From Deinococcus ruber (GTDB lineage Bacteria; Deinococcota; Deinococci; Deinococcales; Deinococcaceae), in assembly GCF_014648095.1 (NCBI RefSeq), contig NZ_BMQL01000010.1, forward strand, positions 62,001 through 126,000: a stretch of 64,000 bases of DNA, given 5' to 3'. A program made the position numbers and the translations under genes. The notes beneath the pieces were generated by a model. The model saw only the letters and a list, made by a program, of their open reading frames with translations. It made no database searches and had not been told where the DNA came from. This document shows, one piece after another, positions 20,510 to 33,409 of the stretch. Within the stretch, counting starts at the first letter, position 1. Every line of letters starts with the position of its first letter.

Positions 20510-21084
20510 GCGCTCCGCTCCTGCACGTCGGTTTCCAGAAGAAAATGGTGGCGGATGTCGGCTCGGAGGCGGTTCAGCGCTGTTTCACGTTCCGTTCCGC
20601 TCAGGCCCAGTGCCGCGCTCCGGCGGTCCATCCAGGCATCGAGCGGCAGCGAGTCTGGCAGCGCCGATTCCAGCCGCTCGGTCAGGGCCTGCGCCAGCAT
20701 CGGCAACTCACGGCCCGTGTTCACGGCGACCTGTACACTGCCCCGCTCGATGACGGCGGGAAAGCGCAGGTTGCCCCGCGCCGCGTTTCCAGCATGTCCC
20801 ACCAGCAGCCCCCGGTTCAGCGCGTCGACAGTAATACGGTCATTGGTGGCTGGGTCGTCGGTGCAGGCCAGCACCAGCCGTGCACCCTCCAGGTCGGTTT
20901 CCAGGTAAGCCCGCTCGATCACCGTCACATCCTGCACCCGCACGGCAGGCGAGATGGCGGGCGCGATCACGGTCACGCGAAGCCCGGCGTGCAGCAGCGT
21001 TCCGATCCGCCGCTCCGCCACCGCTCCGCCACCCACCACCACCGCCTGCGCGTCCTGAAAGTTCAAAAAGGCCGCCAGCAACAT
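20506..21084 (-). CDS. Precorrin-2 dehydrogenase/sirohydrochlorin ferrochelatase (Met8/CysG-N like)
   Basis: NAD-dependent oxidation of precorrin-2, with possible iron insertion, on the way to siroheme. The N-terminal [21 protein letters not shown] carries the Rossmann glycines; [15 protein letters not shown] and [18 protein letters not shown] are characteristic of the family, as is the short dimerisation domain. A longer frame runs to 21105, but the ATG at 21084 sits six bases after a -10 box (21091-21096), so I take that start (192 aa). ATGA overlap with hemA. The CobA-HemD fusion that makes its substrate is upstream on the same strand. Confidence 0.9.
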   Translation of the reverse strand: MLLAAFLNFQDAQAVVVGGGAVAERRIGTLLHAGLRVTVIAPAISPAVRVQDVTVIERAYLETDLEGARLVLACTDDPATNDRITVDALNRGLLVGHAGNAARGNLRFPAVIERGSVQVAVNTGRELPMLAQALTERLESALPDSLPLDAWMDRRSAALGLSGTERETALNRLRADIRHHFLLETDVQERSA

Positions 21085-21090
21085 GCAGGA

Positions 21091-21096
21091 AGTATA
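21091..21096 (-). promoter_or_regulatory. Leaderless -10 box for the Met8-like gene and hemA
   Basis: TATACT on the minus strand, exactly six bases before the ATG at 21084. It would drive a leaderless met8-hemA transcript. Confidence 0.7.
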
Positions 21097-21162
21097 CCGG
21101 GCCACCCCTGCACCGGCCAGGCAGAACGTCCCCCGTCTGATGAGAAGACAGGGGGGACGATC

Positions 21163-21576
21163 TTAGGGATGACTTCTGAAGTCTTCGATGCCCAGTTGGC
21201 CCAGATATTTGATGCTGGAGGCTGCCTGCGCCTGAAAGCTCTGAAGTACAGCGTCGAACTGTGCCGAGGGTTTGTGCACGTTCACTGCCACGACATACCG
21301 GCCCTGCTCCAGCGGCAGGGTGTATTCGTTGATTTCGGTCTGTTCGTTGTTGATGGAGCGTGCCGCGTGCGTCAGCCAACTCTTGACTCCGTGTCCTGTG
21401 TCGTCGAAGGCCTGCGCCCCCGCGTCGCCCGTGAATACTCGGACTGCCTGCGGCGTGACGGACCCAGCTTCCAGTATGTCCAGAAGGGCCTGCACGTCTT
21501 CGGCAGTCTGTAAAACGCCCAGCAGGTGATCGTGAGGGTAGGAGGTAAAGTGCTGTTCATTGGGCGTGATCTTCAT
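21163..21576 (-). CDS. Hypothetical protein
   Basis: A 137-residue soluble protein I do not recognise. It has no signal peptide, membrane segment or cysteines. Its pattern (HDHLLGVLQTAEDVQALLDIL, AVRVFTGDAGAQAFDDTG, GRYVVAVNVHKP) suggests an alpha/beta protein in which a glycine-containing loop precedes helices. ATG 21576 follows GGAGC (minus strand), a fair ribosome site. It lies between the CobA-HemD gene and met8-hemA on the same strand, without clear functional link. Its own 5' region (21577-21672) separates it from the upstream gene. Confidence 0.7.
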   Translation of the reverse strand: MKITPNEQHFTSYPHDHLLGVLQTAEDVQALLDILEAGSVTPQAVRVFTGDAGAQAFDDTGHGVKSWLTHAARSINNEQTEINEYTLPLEQGRYVVAVNVHKPSAQFDAVLQSFQAQAASSIKYLGQLGIEDFRSHP

Positions 21577-21672
21577 AGGTGCTCCAGTTCTGCTCGGCGC
21601 ACTACTGGCTCGGCCAGCCGCTTTCTGAGCAGAAACTAAAGAGAATTTAACACTTTATTCACCTGAAGATCT

Positions 21673-23166
<1,494 letters not shown>

Positions 23167-23172
23167 GGCTAC

Positions 23173-23178
23173 AGGCTA
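23173..23178 (-). promoter_or_regulatory. Leaderless -10 box for the CobA-HemD fusion
   Basis: TAGCCT on the minus strand, six bases before the ATG at 23166 (TANNNT pattern). Confidence 0.6.
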
Positions 23179-23301
23179 CGGCAGCCGGGGCGGGATTTTG
23201 GGGAAGCGGTTTTTAGAGAAAGCTTGTGACGTGTGGAAAAAAACCTGATCACCTTGATTCAGCCAGTTTGCCGGGCTGTTGCCACACGTGACCAACCGCT
23301 C

Positions 23302-23730
23302 TCAGTGCCCCATATCCATGCCGCCGCTCCCGCCCACGTCGGCGCGAACCGTCCAGACGAGCTTGAAGGTGCTGAAGGTCGCGCCCGGCTTCGGGCTGCC
23401 AGCCAGCACCAGGGTGTACGCGCCCGGCTTGGTAAACGTCAGCGTGCTGGTCAGTTCGTTCTTGGCCTGCACCAGTTTGGGCGTCAGCAGGGGTTTGACG
23501 CCCGCTTTCGCGCTTCCGGCATACACGCTCAGGGTGCAGCTGCACTGAGACAGCGCAATCGGCCTGCCGCCCTTCTGATTCAGCTCGAAGTACACGCCGT
23601 TGGGCTTGCCCACGGCTGGGGCGTCGTCGGGTTCGATGTGCATCAGAGCGCCCACATTGCCGTCGCGGGCGAGTTCGTGGGCCAGAGCAGGAGAGATCAT
23701 CAGGAGGACAGAGATCAGAAATGTTTTCAT
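23302..23730 (-). CDS. Secreted protein with predicted N-terminal His, possible copper-binding
   Basis: 142 aa with a clear signal peptide (MKTFLISVLLMISPALA). Cleavage after ALA would leave HELARDG, so histidine would be the first mature residue, as in CopC-type copper proteins. The body is beta-rich (GVYFELNQKGGRPIAL, TLTFTKPGAYTLVLAG), has a CSC motif (SQCSCTL) and ends GGMDMGH, a Met/His tail. ATG 23730 has AAGGAACG upstream. It is the last gene of a four-gene minus-strand run (25500 to 23302) of small secreted or membrane proteins. Copper binding is inferred from these residues and from the YcnI-like neighbour. Confidence 0.75.
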   Translation of the reverse strand: MKTFLISVLLMISPALAHELARDGNVGALMHIEPDDAPAVGKPNGVYFELNQKGGRPIALSQCSCTLSVYAGSAKAGVKPLLTPKLVQAKNELTSTLTFTKPGAYTLVLAGSPKPGATFSTFKLVWTVRADVGGSGGMDMGH

Positions 23731-23766
23731 GGCGTTCCTTTGTGCTGTTTTGGATACGGTTTTTCT

Positions 23767-23817
23767 GTTTTGGAGACGGTCAGGTTTTGGAGACAGTCAG
23801 GTTTTGGAGACAGTCAG
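23767..23817. repeat. Three tandem copies of a 17-bp repeat
   Basis: Consecutive units GTTTTGGAGAC(G/A)GTCAG at 23767-23783, 23784-23800 and 23801-23817, with a degenerate copy just before (23747-23766). The array lies between two minus-strand genes and its last unit covers the stop codon of the upstream one (23814-23816). Confidence 0.9.
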
Positions 23818-24404
23818 GAGGTGGCTTTCGAGAATCGGGCGCGGCGTGGCAACAGAACCAGGGCGGCGCAGACGGTCAGCAGCGCCGCCGATGTCCAGAC
23901 CACCGGAGACAGCCCGAAGTGGATGCCCGCCCAGGCGGTGTGCAGCGCCGACAGCAGCGTCAGCCAGGGGCCAGCGCGGTGCAGACGCTTCCAGCGTTTT
24001 CCCAGCCGCCGCTGCGCCCAGTTAGTCGAGGTCAGCGCCAGCGGCAACAGGCCCAGCAGCGCCACGACGCCGACCCCGATGGCCGCCTGGGTGGTCTGAT
24101 TCAGAAACAGCAGGTTCTGGGGGTCGCCCTGAAGCACCTGCTGAAGAGCCAGCCAGCCGTGGATCAGGCCGTACACAAAGGCCGACAGGCCCAGCGCACG
24201 GCGATACCCCTTCCAGCGTGGCAGCCAGCGGGTCGCCAGAATCAGCAACAGGGCCAGCAGGCACAGCCCTCCGTACACTTCCTCACGCCGCTCGGCCAGC
24301 GCTCCTGGCGGGGCTGCCAACCGCAGCAGCAACTCGGCATTCAGCGCCGCGAGTACGGCGGCGGTCAGCTGCGTCCAGCCGGAAGCGTGAGAGCGCTGTG
24401 TCAT
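23814..24404 (-). CDS. Ferric-reductase-like/haem-type integral membrane protein
   Basis: 196 residues with five to six hydrophobic segments. RRALGLSAFVYGLIHGW (~67-83) and the later LHTAWAGIHFGL (~157-168) place histidines inside helices in the manner of ferric reductase transmembrane (FRD/MsrQ-like) proteins, which bind haem b; KRLHRAGPWLTLLSALH contains another. The family assignment is moderate. It starts five bases before the YcnI-like gene ends its frame (24409), so the two are cotranscribed. It may pass electrons across the membrane to reduce metal for the secreted neighbours. Confidence 0.72.
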   Translation of the reverse strand: MTQRSHASGWTQLTAAVLAALNAELLLRLAAPPGALAERREEVYGGLCLLALLLILATRWLPRWKGYRRALGLSAFVYGLIHGWLALQQVLQGDPQNLLFLNQTTQAAIGVGVVALLGLLPLALTSTNWAQRRLGKRWKRLHRAGPWLTLLSALHTAWAGIHFGLSPVVWTSAALLTVCAALVLLPRRARFSKATS

Positions 24405-24408
24405 CGCC

Positions 24409-24858
24409 TTACTTCAGCGTCACTTTGCTGGCGGGCGTGGCGGGGTCGCTGTCATCCCAGCTCGTCACGCTGCCGTCGGCATACGTCTGATACACCTTCC
24501 AGCTCAGGGTCCCGGCGTCGGCTGGGTTGGTGGCGCTGAACAGGAAGCGCTGAAATTCCATCGGGGCGATGCGGCCTTTCCAGACGATTTCGGTGATCAG
24601 GCCGCTGCTGTCGGTCTTGACGCTGCGAACGAAGCCGGGGACGGGCAGAAAGCGTGTGACCCGCACGCCAGCGGGCACGATCATTCTGACCTGAATGGTC
24701 GCCATATCTTTCTCGACCGGAACTTGCAGTCGGTACGTTTCAGACGCGCCCACTTTGCTTTCGGCCAGACCCGTTTCGGTACGCACGACGGCGTGGGCGG
24801 CAGCAAAGGACAGCAGGGCAGTCGTGGTCAGGGCCAGCAGTGTTCTGACGATCTTCAT
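24409..24858 (-). CDS. YcnI-like (DUF1775) copper-binding domain protein
   Basis: 149 aa with signal peptide [20 protein letters not shown]. If cleaved after AAA, the mature protein starts HAVVRTE, giving the N-terminal histidine that coordinates copper in YcnI. The rest fits the DUF1775 pattern: [62 protein letters not shown]. Canonical YcnI proteins have a C-terminal membrane anchor that is missing here, so it is probably released or loosely attached. ATG 24858 follows GAGG (minus strand). Part of the 23.3-25.5 kb cluster. Confidence 0.8.
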   Translation of the reverse strand: MKIVRTLLALTTTALLSFAAAHAVVRTETGLAESKVGASETYRLQVPVEKDMATIQVRMIVPAGVRVTRFLPVPGFVRSVKTDSSGLITEIVWKGRIAPMEFQRFLFSATNPADAGTLSWKVYQTYADGSVTSWDDSDPATPASKVTLK

Positions 24859-24975
24859 GGAAACCTCGAAGGAAAGGCAGTGCCCACAGAGGACACGCCC
24901 GAAAAGACGGTGGGTCGGAAATGCAGGGAAGCGGAGGCAACAAACGACGCCTCATCACGCTTCCCGCATCACTCA

Positions 24976-25500
24976 TCACATCTGTTCGGGTGGCCCCCGC
25001 GCGGTTGCCCGCAGAATTCGCAGCGCTTCCCTTACCGCTCTGGGAGATCTCAGGTGCAGCCGGATCAGTGGGAGGATCGGCGGTGCCCAAAGCAGCGGCA
25101 GCAACGCCAGCGGCGGCATACAGCACAGGCTCTGCGAGACGTGGTGCGTGACCGGATGCAGGGGCGCAGGCGTCCGGATGGACGTGGTGTCTGGCGGCAT
25201 GGCAGCCATGTTCATCTGTGCTTCATGCACGGAGGCAACTGGCGCTGCCTCCAGCAGAGACGCCACCATCTGCGGCATGTTCATGCCGACGGGCATCGCG
25301 GCATGGAGGCCTACTTGAAGGGCAAACAGCGCCGCCGCCAGCCACAGCAGCACCCGGCCAGGAATCAGCCGGGAAGCACGGTGGAAGCCAGTACGCCGCG
25401 TCACACCGCATGATGGCACGCCGGAAACGGGACACTCTGCCCGGCGTGACAGACTGAGAACTTTCACCCGGTACAACTTCTCAGCCACAGGCGTTACCAT
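24976..25500 (-). CDS. Met/His-rich small membrane protein, function unknown
   Basis: Up to 174 aa; the ATG at 25500 is the longest start, and a GTG at ~25404 is also plausible because the first ~32 residues look poorly conserved in character. One membrane helix (VLLWLAAALFALQVGLHA) is followed by MPVGMNMPQM, HEAQMNMAAM and HHVSQSLCCMPPLALLPLL, a run of Met, His and Cys that suggests metal binding, and a second hydrophobic stretch. The layout recalls DUF2946-type proteins found beside copper genes; I am not certain. First gene of the copper-like cluster and divergent from the acyl-CoA dehydrogenase. Confidence 0.6.
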   Translation of the reverse strand: MVTPVAEKLYRVKVLSLSRRAECPVSGVPSCGVTRRTGFHRASRLIPGRVLLWLAAALFALQVGLHAAMPVGMNMPQMVASLLEAAPVASVHEAQMNMAAMPPDTTSIRTPAPLHPVTHHVSQSLCCMPPLALLPLLWAPPILPLIRLHLRSPRAVREALRILRATARGPPEQM

Positions 25501-25595
25501 GATCGGGTCTTCATTTCGCTGTGGCCCCTGTTCAGGTGGGCCGCCTGCCGCATCTCAGAGTGCCGCGTCTTAGTTGTATTGCCAGGAGAGTGCCC

Positions 25596-26846
25596 ATGAC
25601 CATGTTCGATGCTTCGCCCCGTGTCCGTGATCTCCAGCAGCGCCTCACGGCCTTTATGCAGGAGCATATCTATCCCAACGAGGCCGAGTTTCAGGCCCAG
25701 GTGAATGCGGGCAACCGCTGGGAGCATGTCGAATTGATCGAACAGCTCAAGCCGCTGGCCCAGCAGCAGGGGCTGTGGAACCTGTTCCTGCCTCCCCGCA
25801 CCGATACCGAGGGGCAGTTCGGGGCGGGCCTGACCAATCTGGAGTACGCCACGCTCTGCGAGATCATGGGGCGGGTGTGGTGGGCACCCGAAGTGTTTAA
25901 CTGCAATGCCCCCGACACCGGGAATATGGAGGTGCTGGCACGTTACGGCACCAAAGAGCAGCAGGAACAGTGGCTGAAACCCCTGCTGGCGGGCGAGATT
26001 CGCAGCAGTTTCACCATGACCGAGCCGGAAGTGGCCTCTTCGGACGCCACCAACATCCAGGCGCAGATCGTGCGCGACGGCAATGAATATGTAGTCAACG
26101 GGCACAAGTGGTGGACGAGCGGGGCGGGCGATCCGCGCTGCAAGGTCACGGTGTTCATGGGCAAGAACGACCCCAGCGCCCCCAAGCACCTGCAACAGAG
26201 CATGATTCTGATTCCGATGGACGCGCCGGGCGTGAAGATCGAGCGGATGCTGACGGTCTTCGGCTACGACGACGCGCCGCACGGACACGCCGAGGTGACG
26301 TTCAGGGATGTGCGCGTGCCGCTGAGCGCCATGCTGCTGGGCGAGGGCCGGGGCTTCGAGATCGCGCAGGGGCGGCTGGGGCCGGGGCGGATTCACCACT
26401 GCATGCGGCTGATCGGCCAGGCCGAACGCGCCCTGGAACTGATGATCGAGCGCAGCGAAAGCCGGGTGGCCTTTGGCAAGAAGCTGAGCGAACAGGGCAC
26501 CGTGCGCGAGATGATCGCTAAAAGCCGCATCGAGATTGATCAGGCGCGGCTGCTGACGCTGCACGCCGCCCACATGATGGATACCGTGGGAAACAAGGCG
26601 GCCAGAGGCCAGATCGCGGCGATCAAGGTGGTGGCCCCCAATGTGGCGCTCGCGGTGATTGACCGGGCGATTCAGGTGTTTGGCGGCGCGGGCGTGAGTC
26701 AGGACACCCCGCTGGCAAACATGTACGCCCAGGCTCGCACGCTGCGGCTGGCCGACGGCCCCGACGCAGTTCACCTCGAAACGGTTGCCAAGGAAGAGTA
26801 CCGCTCACACGCGCCCAAGCAGGCGAAGGAGACCGTTCATGTCTGA
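25596..26846 (+). CDS. ACAD10/ACAD11-type acyl-CoA dehydrogenase
   Basis: FAD enzyme oxidising acyl-CoA; the ACAD10/11 branch works on 4-hydroxyacyl-CoA after its hydroxyl has been phosphorylated by a partner kinase. The branch signature [17 protein letters not shown] (~101-117) is present, with [54 protein letters not shown] and [14 protein letters not shown] start at ATG 25596 (AGGAGAG upstream at 25584-25590), giving 416 aa; the longer frame has no ribosome site. Its stop overlaps the SDR start. In animals kinase and dehydrogenase are fused; here the kinase is the fourth gene of the operon. Confidence 0.94.
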   Translation: MTMFDASPRVRDLQQRLTAFMQEHIYPNEAEFQAQVNAGNRWEHVELIEQLKPLAQQQGLWNLFLPPRTDTEGQFGAGLTNLEYATLCEIMGRVWWAPEVFNCNAPDTGNMEVLARYGTKEQQEQWLKPLLAGEIRSSFTMTEPEVASSDATNIQAQIVRDGNEYVVNGHKWWTSGAGDPRCKVTVFMGKNDPSAPKHLQQSMILIPMDAPGVKIERMLTVFGYDDAPHGHAEVTFRDVRVPLSAMLLGEGRGFEIAQGRLGPGRIHHCMRLIGQAERALELMIERSESRVAFGKKLSEQGTVREMIAKSRIEIDQARLLTLHAAHMMDTVGNKAARGQIAAIKVVAPNVALAVIDRAIQVFGGAGVSQDTPLANMYAQARTLRLADGPDAVHLETVAKEEYRSHAPKQAKETVHV

Positions 26847-27678
26847 TCAGATCACGCCAGTTGTCAGCAGGCATCCGGGTTTCGAATCTCTGAAGGGCAA
26901 GGTCGTGGTGGTCACGGGCACCGCCTCGGGCATCGGGCTGGCTCTGGCGACCCGCTTCGTGCGTGAAGGAGCGCGGGTGGTCGGCAGCGACCTGAATGCC
27001 GAGGTGGGCGCTCAGAAGGCCGCCGAACTGGGCATTCGCTTCGTGGCGTGCAACGTGGCGCAGGAAGAATCGCTGAAAGCACTGATCGACGATGTGCAGG
27101 CGCAGGAAGGCGACATCGACCTGTTCTGCTCGAACGCCGGTATCGCCATCGGCGCGGGGCCGGAAACGCTCGACAAGCACTGGGAACTGATTCAGAACGT
27201 GAACGTGATGAGCCACGTCTGGGCCGCCCGCCACCTGCTGCCGCGCATGCTGGAGCGCGGTGAGGGCTACCTGCTGAACACCGCCAGCGCTGCCGGACTG
27301 CTCACCGAGCTGCACAGCGCCCCCTACGCCGTGACCAAGCACGCCGCCCTCGCCTTTGCCGAGTGGCTGGCCGTGACCTACGGCGACCGGGGCATCGGGG
27401 TCAGTTGCCTGTGTCCGGAGGGCGTCTGGACGCCGATGATCGAGAACGCGCCGATCCTGCAACTCACCGCCGTGAGCACCGACCTGCTGGCCGACAGAGT
27501 GATGGAAGCGCTGCACGCGGGCAAATTCCTGATTACCACGCACGCCACCACGCTGGCCGGATTTCAGCAGAAGGCCAACGACTACGATGTCTGGATCAGC
27601 AAGATGAAGCACCTGCGAACCAAGGCGATGGCGCTGCTGGAAACGGGTCAGAAGGCCTTTGTGAGTCAGCCGGAATGA
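26839..27678 (+). CDS. Short-chain dehydrogenase/reductase
   Basis: NAD(P)-dependent oxidoreductase, 279 aa. [12 protein letters not shown] (~25-36) is the cofactor loop, NAGIAIGAG follows, and the catalytic Ser/Tyr/Lys are in NTASAAGL and [12 protein letters not shown] 26839 overlaps the dehydrogenase stop by eight bases, and its own stop overlaps the GNAT gene (ATGA). In this operon it could oxidise a hydroxyacyl-CoA or alcohol intermediate. Substrate is not predictable. Confidence 0.92.
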   Translation: MSDQITPVVSRHPGFESLKGKVVVVTGTASGIGLALATRFVREGARVVGSDLNAEVGAQKAAELGIRFVACNVAQEESLKALIDDVQAQEGDIDLFCSNAGIAIGAGPETLDKHWELIQNVNVMSHVWAARHLLPRMLERGEGYLLNTASAAGLLTELHSAPYAVTKHAALAFAEWLAVTYGDRGIGVSCLCPEGVWTPMIENAPILQLTAVSTDLLADRVMEALHAGKFLITTHATTLAGFQQKANDYDVWISKMKHLRTKAMALLETGQKAFVSQPE

Positions 27679-28169
27679 CCGTGGAGCCTGCCCCTCTGCG
27701 CTGTGCCACTGCGAGCGACCTGACTGCAACGCTGTCTCTGATCGGTGAGTATTACGCATTCGATGGAATCGGATTTGACCGAGACTCTCTGGAGCAGGGG
27801 CTGAGAACGCTGCTCAGCGAGCCGCTGCTGGGGCGGGTCTATCTGATCGAATCCGGAACGATTGAATCTGGAATGGTGGTGGCAGGCTATACGATCCTGA
27901 CCTTCGGCTTTGATCTGGAATTCGGTGGGAGGCAGGCCACCATGACCGATCTGTACCTGCGTCCGGCCTTTCGGGGCGCTGGACTGGGAAGAGCGAGTAT
28001 GGCGGCGCTGGAAGCCGTCTGTCAGGAGTTGGAGATCGGAGCGCTCGAATTGCAGGTAGAGCGTGACAACCGGGCGGCGCAGGCGTTCTATGGTCGCCTG
28101 GGCTTTCAGGCCCACGACCGGATTCCCATGAGTAAACGTCTGTCAGGAGCGACCTTTGATGCCCGTTGA
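27675..28169 (+). CDS. GNAT-family N-acetyltransferase
   Basis: 164-residue acetyltransferase. The acetyl-CoA pyrophosphate-binding segment is LRPAFRGAGLGRASMAAL (~95-112), preceded by MTDLYL, followed by LELQVERDNRAAQAFYGRLGF, the usual motif B. The start ATG at 27675 overlaps the SDR stop; a longer frame through the SDR gene is only a shadow. It ends within the next gene (11-base overlap). Its place inside a catabolic operon is unexplained; the target is unknown. Confidence 0.86.
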   Translation: MTVEPAPLRCATASDLTATLSLIGEYYAFDGIGFDRDSLEQGLRTLLSEPLLGRVYLIESGTIESGMVVAGYTILTFGFDLEFGGRQATMTDLYLRPAFRGAGLGRASMAALEAVCQELEIGALELQVERDNRAAQAFYGRLGFQAHDRIPMSKRLSGATFDAR

Positions 28170-29253
28170 TCCTTCCGATACCGCCGCCGTGCGCCCCGGC
28201 GAGGAACTGAATCTGGATGCGCTGCACGGGTATCTGGCGGCCCACCTGCCCGGCGGGGTGGGCACGCTGGAGGTGCGGCAGTTTCCCGGTGGTCACAGCA
28301 ACCTGACGTATCTGCTGAAGGTGGGCGACACCGAATACGTGCTGCGCCGCGCTCCGATGGGGCCGGTTGCGCCCAAAGCGCACGATATGGTGCGCGAATT
28401 TCATCTGCTGTCGCGCATCGCTCCGGTGTTTGCGGCGGCCCCGCGCCCGGTGCTGCTGTGTGAAGACGCGGGCATCGTGGGTGCGCCGTTCTTTCTGATG
28501 GAGCGGCGGCGCGGCGTGATCGTTCGTACTCGCCTGCCGCGTGAGTATGAAGGCATTCCAGATGCGCCCCGGCGAGCCTCGCAGGCGCTGGTCGATACGC
28601 TCGCCAGCCTGCACGCCATCGACACGCAGGCGGCGGGGCTGGACACACTGGGCAGGCCGGAAGGCTTCAACCGCCGTCAGGTCGAGGGCTGGGCCGGGCG
28701 CTGGAAACGGGCCGAAACGCATCCGTCCCCCGAATCTGGGCGCGTGACCTCCTGGCTGCTGTCCAACATTCCGCCCGAATCGGCGCACACGCTGGTTCAC
28801 AACGATTACAAGCTCGATAACCTGATGCTGGATGCCCACGACCCCGGCGCGGTGGTGGCGCTGCTCGACTGGGAAATGACGGCGATTGGCGATCCGCTGG
28901 TTGATCTGGGCCTGACGCTGTGTTACTGGACGCAGCGCGGCTTCCCAGAGCACATGAAAACGCAGATTGGCGAGCCGGGAGCGGCGCTGGGTTTTTTCAC
29001 CCGCGAAGAGTTTCTGGCCCGCTACGCACAGAAGTCGGGGCGCGATGTGAGCCACATCGGCTGGTATGAAGTGCTCGGAGTTTTCAAGCTGGCGGTCATT
29101 CTGCAACAGATTTTCGCCCGCTACCACGCCGGGCAGACGCAGGACGAGCGCTTTGCCCCGCTGGGCGAGCAGGCGCAGTCGCTGATGCGCGAGGCGGCGC
29201 GGCAGATCGGCAGTTTCCTGCCGCACCCCCCTTCGCCGGAGCACTCCGCTTGA
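28159..29253 (+). CDS. APH-family kinase, ACAD10/11-associated (candidate 4-hydroxyacyl-CoA kinase)
   Basis: Protein-kinase-like phosphotransferase, 364 aa. FPGGHSNLTYLLKVGD and YVLRRAPMGP (~41-75) match the N-lobe of ACAD10/11 kinase domains. The catalytic loop is LVHNDYKLDNLMLD (~213-226) and the metal site is LLDWEMTAIGDP (~235-246). The four-gene spacing from an ACAD11-type dehydrogenase supports a role in phosphorylating 4-hydroxyacyl-CoA. I start at ATG 28159 with CAGGAG at 28144-28149; a TTG one codon earlier is possible. TTGA overlap with the next gene. Confidence 0.88.
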   Translation: MPVDPSDTAAVRPGEELNLDALHGYLAAHLPGGVGTLEVRQFPGGHSNLTYLLKVGDTEYVLRRAPMGPVAPKAHDMVREFHLLSRIAPVFAAAPRPVLLCEDAGIVGAPFFLMERRRGVIVRTRLPREYEGIPDAPRRASQALVDTLASLHAIDTQAAGLDTLGRPEGFNRRQVEGWAGRWKRAETHPSPESGRVTSWLLSNIPPESAHTLVHNDYKLDNLMLDAHDPGAVVALLDWEMTAIGDPLVDLGLTLCYWTQRGFPEHMKTQIGEPGAALGFFTREEFLARYAQKSGRDVSHIGWYEVLGVFKLAVILQQIFARYHAGQTQDERFAPLGEQAQSLMREAARQIGSFLPHPPSPEHSA

Positions 29254-29945
29254 GCACCCTGCTGTTGATCCGGCACGGGCAGGCGACGCCTTTCGAGGCC
29301 GACACCGATCAGCTCTCGGAACTGGGCGAGCGGCAGGCGCGAGCGGTGGGCGCATCGCTGGCACGGGCAGGCGTGGTGCCGACCCGCGTGCTGCATGGCC
29401 CGCTGGTGCGGCAGCGGCGCAGCGCCGAGCTGGCAGCGCAACCCGGCTGGCCCACTGCCGAACGACTTCCCGGTCTGGCCGAGTACGACGGCGACGGGCA
29501 GATGCGCTACCTCGCGCCGCTGCTGGCCCAGCGCGACCCGGCCTTTGCCACACTGCTGCGCGAGGCCGAGGAGCGCCGCGAACTGCCCGACCGCAACCGC
29601 TCTTTCCAGAAGATGCTGGAACGGTTGCTGGACGTGTATCTGAGCGGCGAACTGGAACACCCGCAACTGGAGAGTTGGGCCGCGTTTCGGGAGCGGGTGC
29701 GCTCGGCGCTGAAGGACATTCTGAGCAGTCCGGGCGGCAGCACCGTGGCGGTCTTTACCTCCGGGGGTGTGATCGGCCTGATGGTGGCGAGCGTGCTGGA
29801 CGCGCCCGACGCATCGGCGCTGAAGCTGAACTGGCGCGTCAAGAACGCCAGCATCACGCAGCTTACCTTCGGCAGCGGGCGCGTCAGCCTGGACACCTTC
29901 AACGAGACGGCCCATCTGGGCGAAGCGCTGCTGAGCTGGCGGTAA
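29250..29945 (+). CDS. Histidine phosphatase superfamily protein (phosphoglycerate-mutase-like)
   Basis: 231 aa. The phosphohistidine motif LLIRHGQATPFE is at residues 4-15 and LSELGERQARAVGASL follows; the second histidine region is degenerate, with TVAVFTSGGVIG where mutases/phosphatases usually have SHGG, so the acid/base histidine looks to be replaced. The start is TTG, overlapping the kinase stop, so it closes the ACAD operon and may act on a phosphorylated intermediate. It ends 13 bases before a strong hairpin. Confidence 0.85.
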   Translation: MSTLLLIRHGQATPFEADTDQLSELGERQARAVGASLARAGVVPTRVLHGPLVRQRRSAELAAQPGWPTAERLPGLAEYDGDGQMRYLAPLLAQRDPAFATLLREAEERRELPDRNRSFQKMLERLLDVYLSGELEHPQLESWAAFRERVRSALKDILSSPGGSTVAVFTSGGVIGLMVASVLDAPDASALKLNWRVKNASITQLTFGSGRVSLDTFNETAHLGEALLSWR

Positions 29946-29957
29946 GGAATTAAAAGA

Positions 29958-29992
29958 AGCAGGCCCGTCCAGTTCAACCGGACGGGCCTGCT
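29958..29992. terminator. Bidirectional hairpin terminator
   Basis: Perfect 13-bp stem AGCAGGCCCGTCC / GGACGGGCCTGCT with a nine-base loop, between the convergent phosphatase and RND genes. No long T-run on either side, so efficiency is uncertain. Confidence 0.75.
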
Positions 29993-30004
29993 CTCTGCTC
30001 TCGC

Positions 30005-33405
<3,401 letters not shown>

Positions 33406-33409
<4 letters not shown>

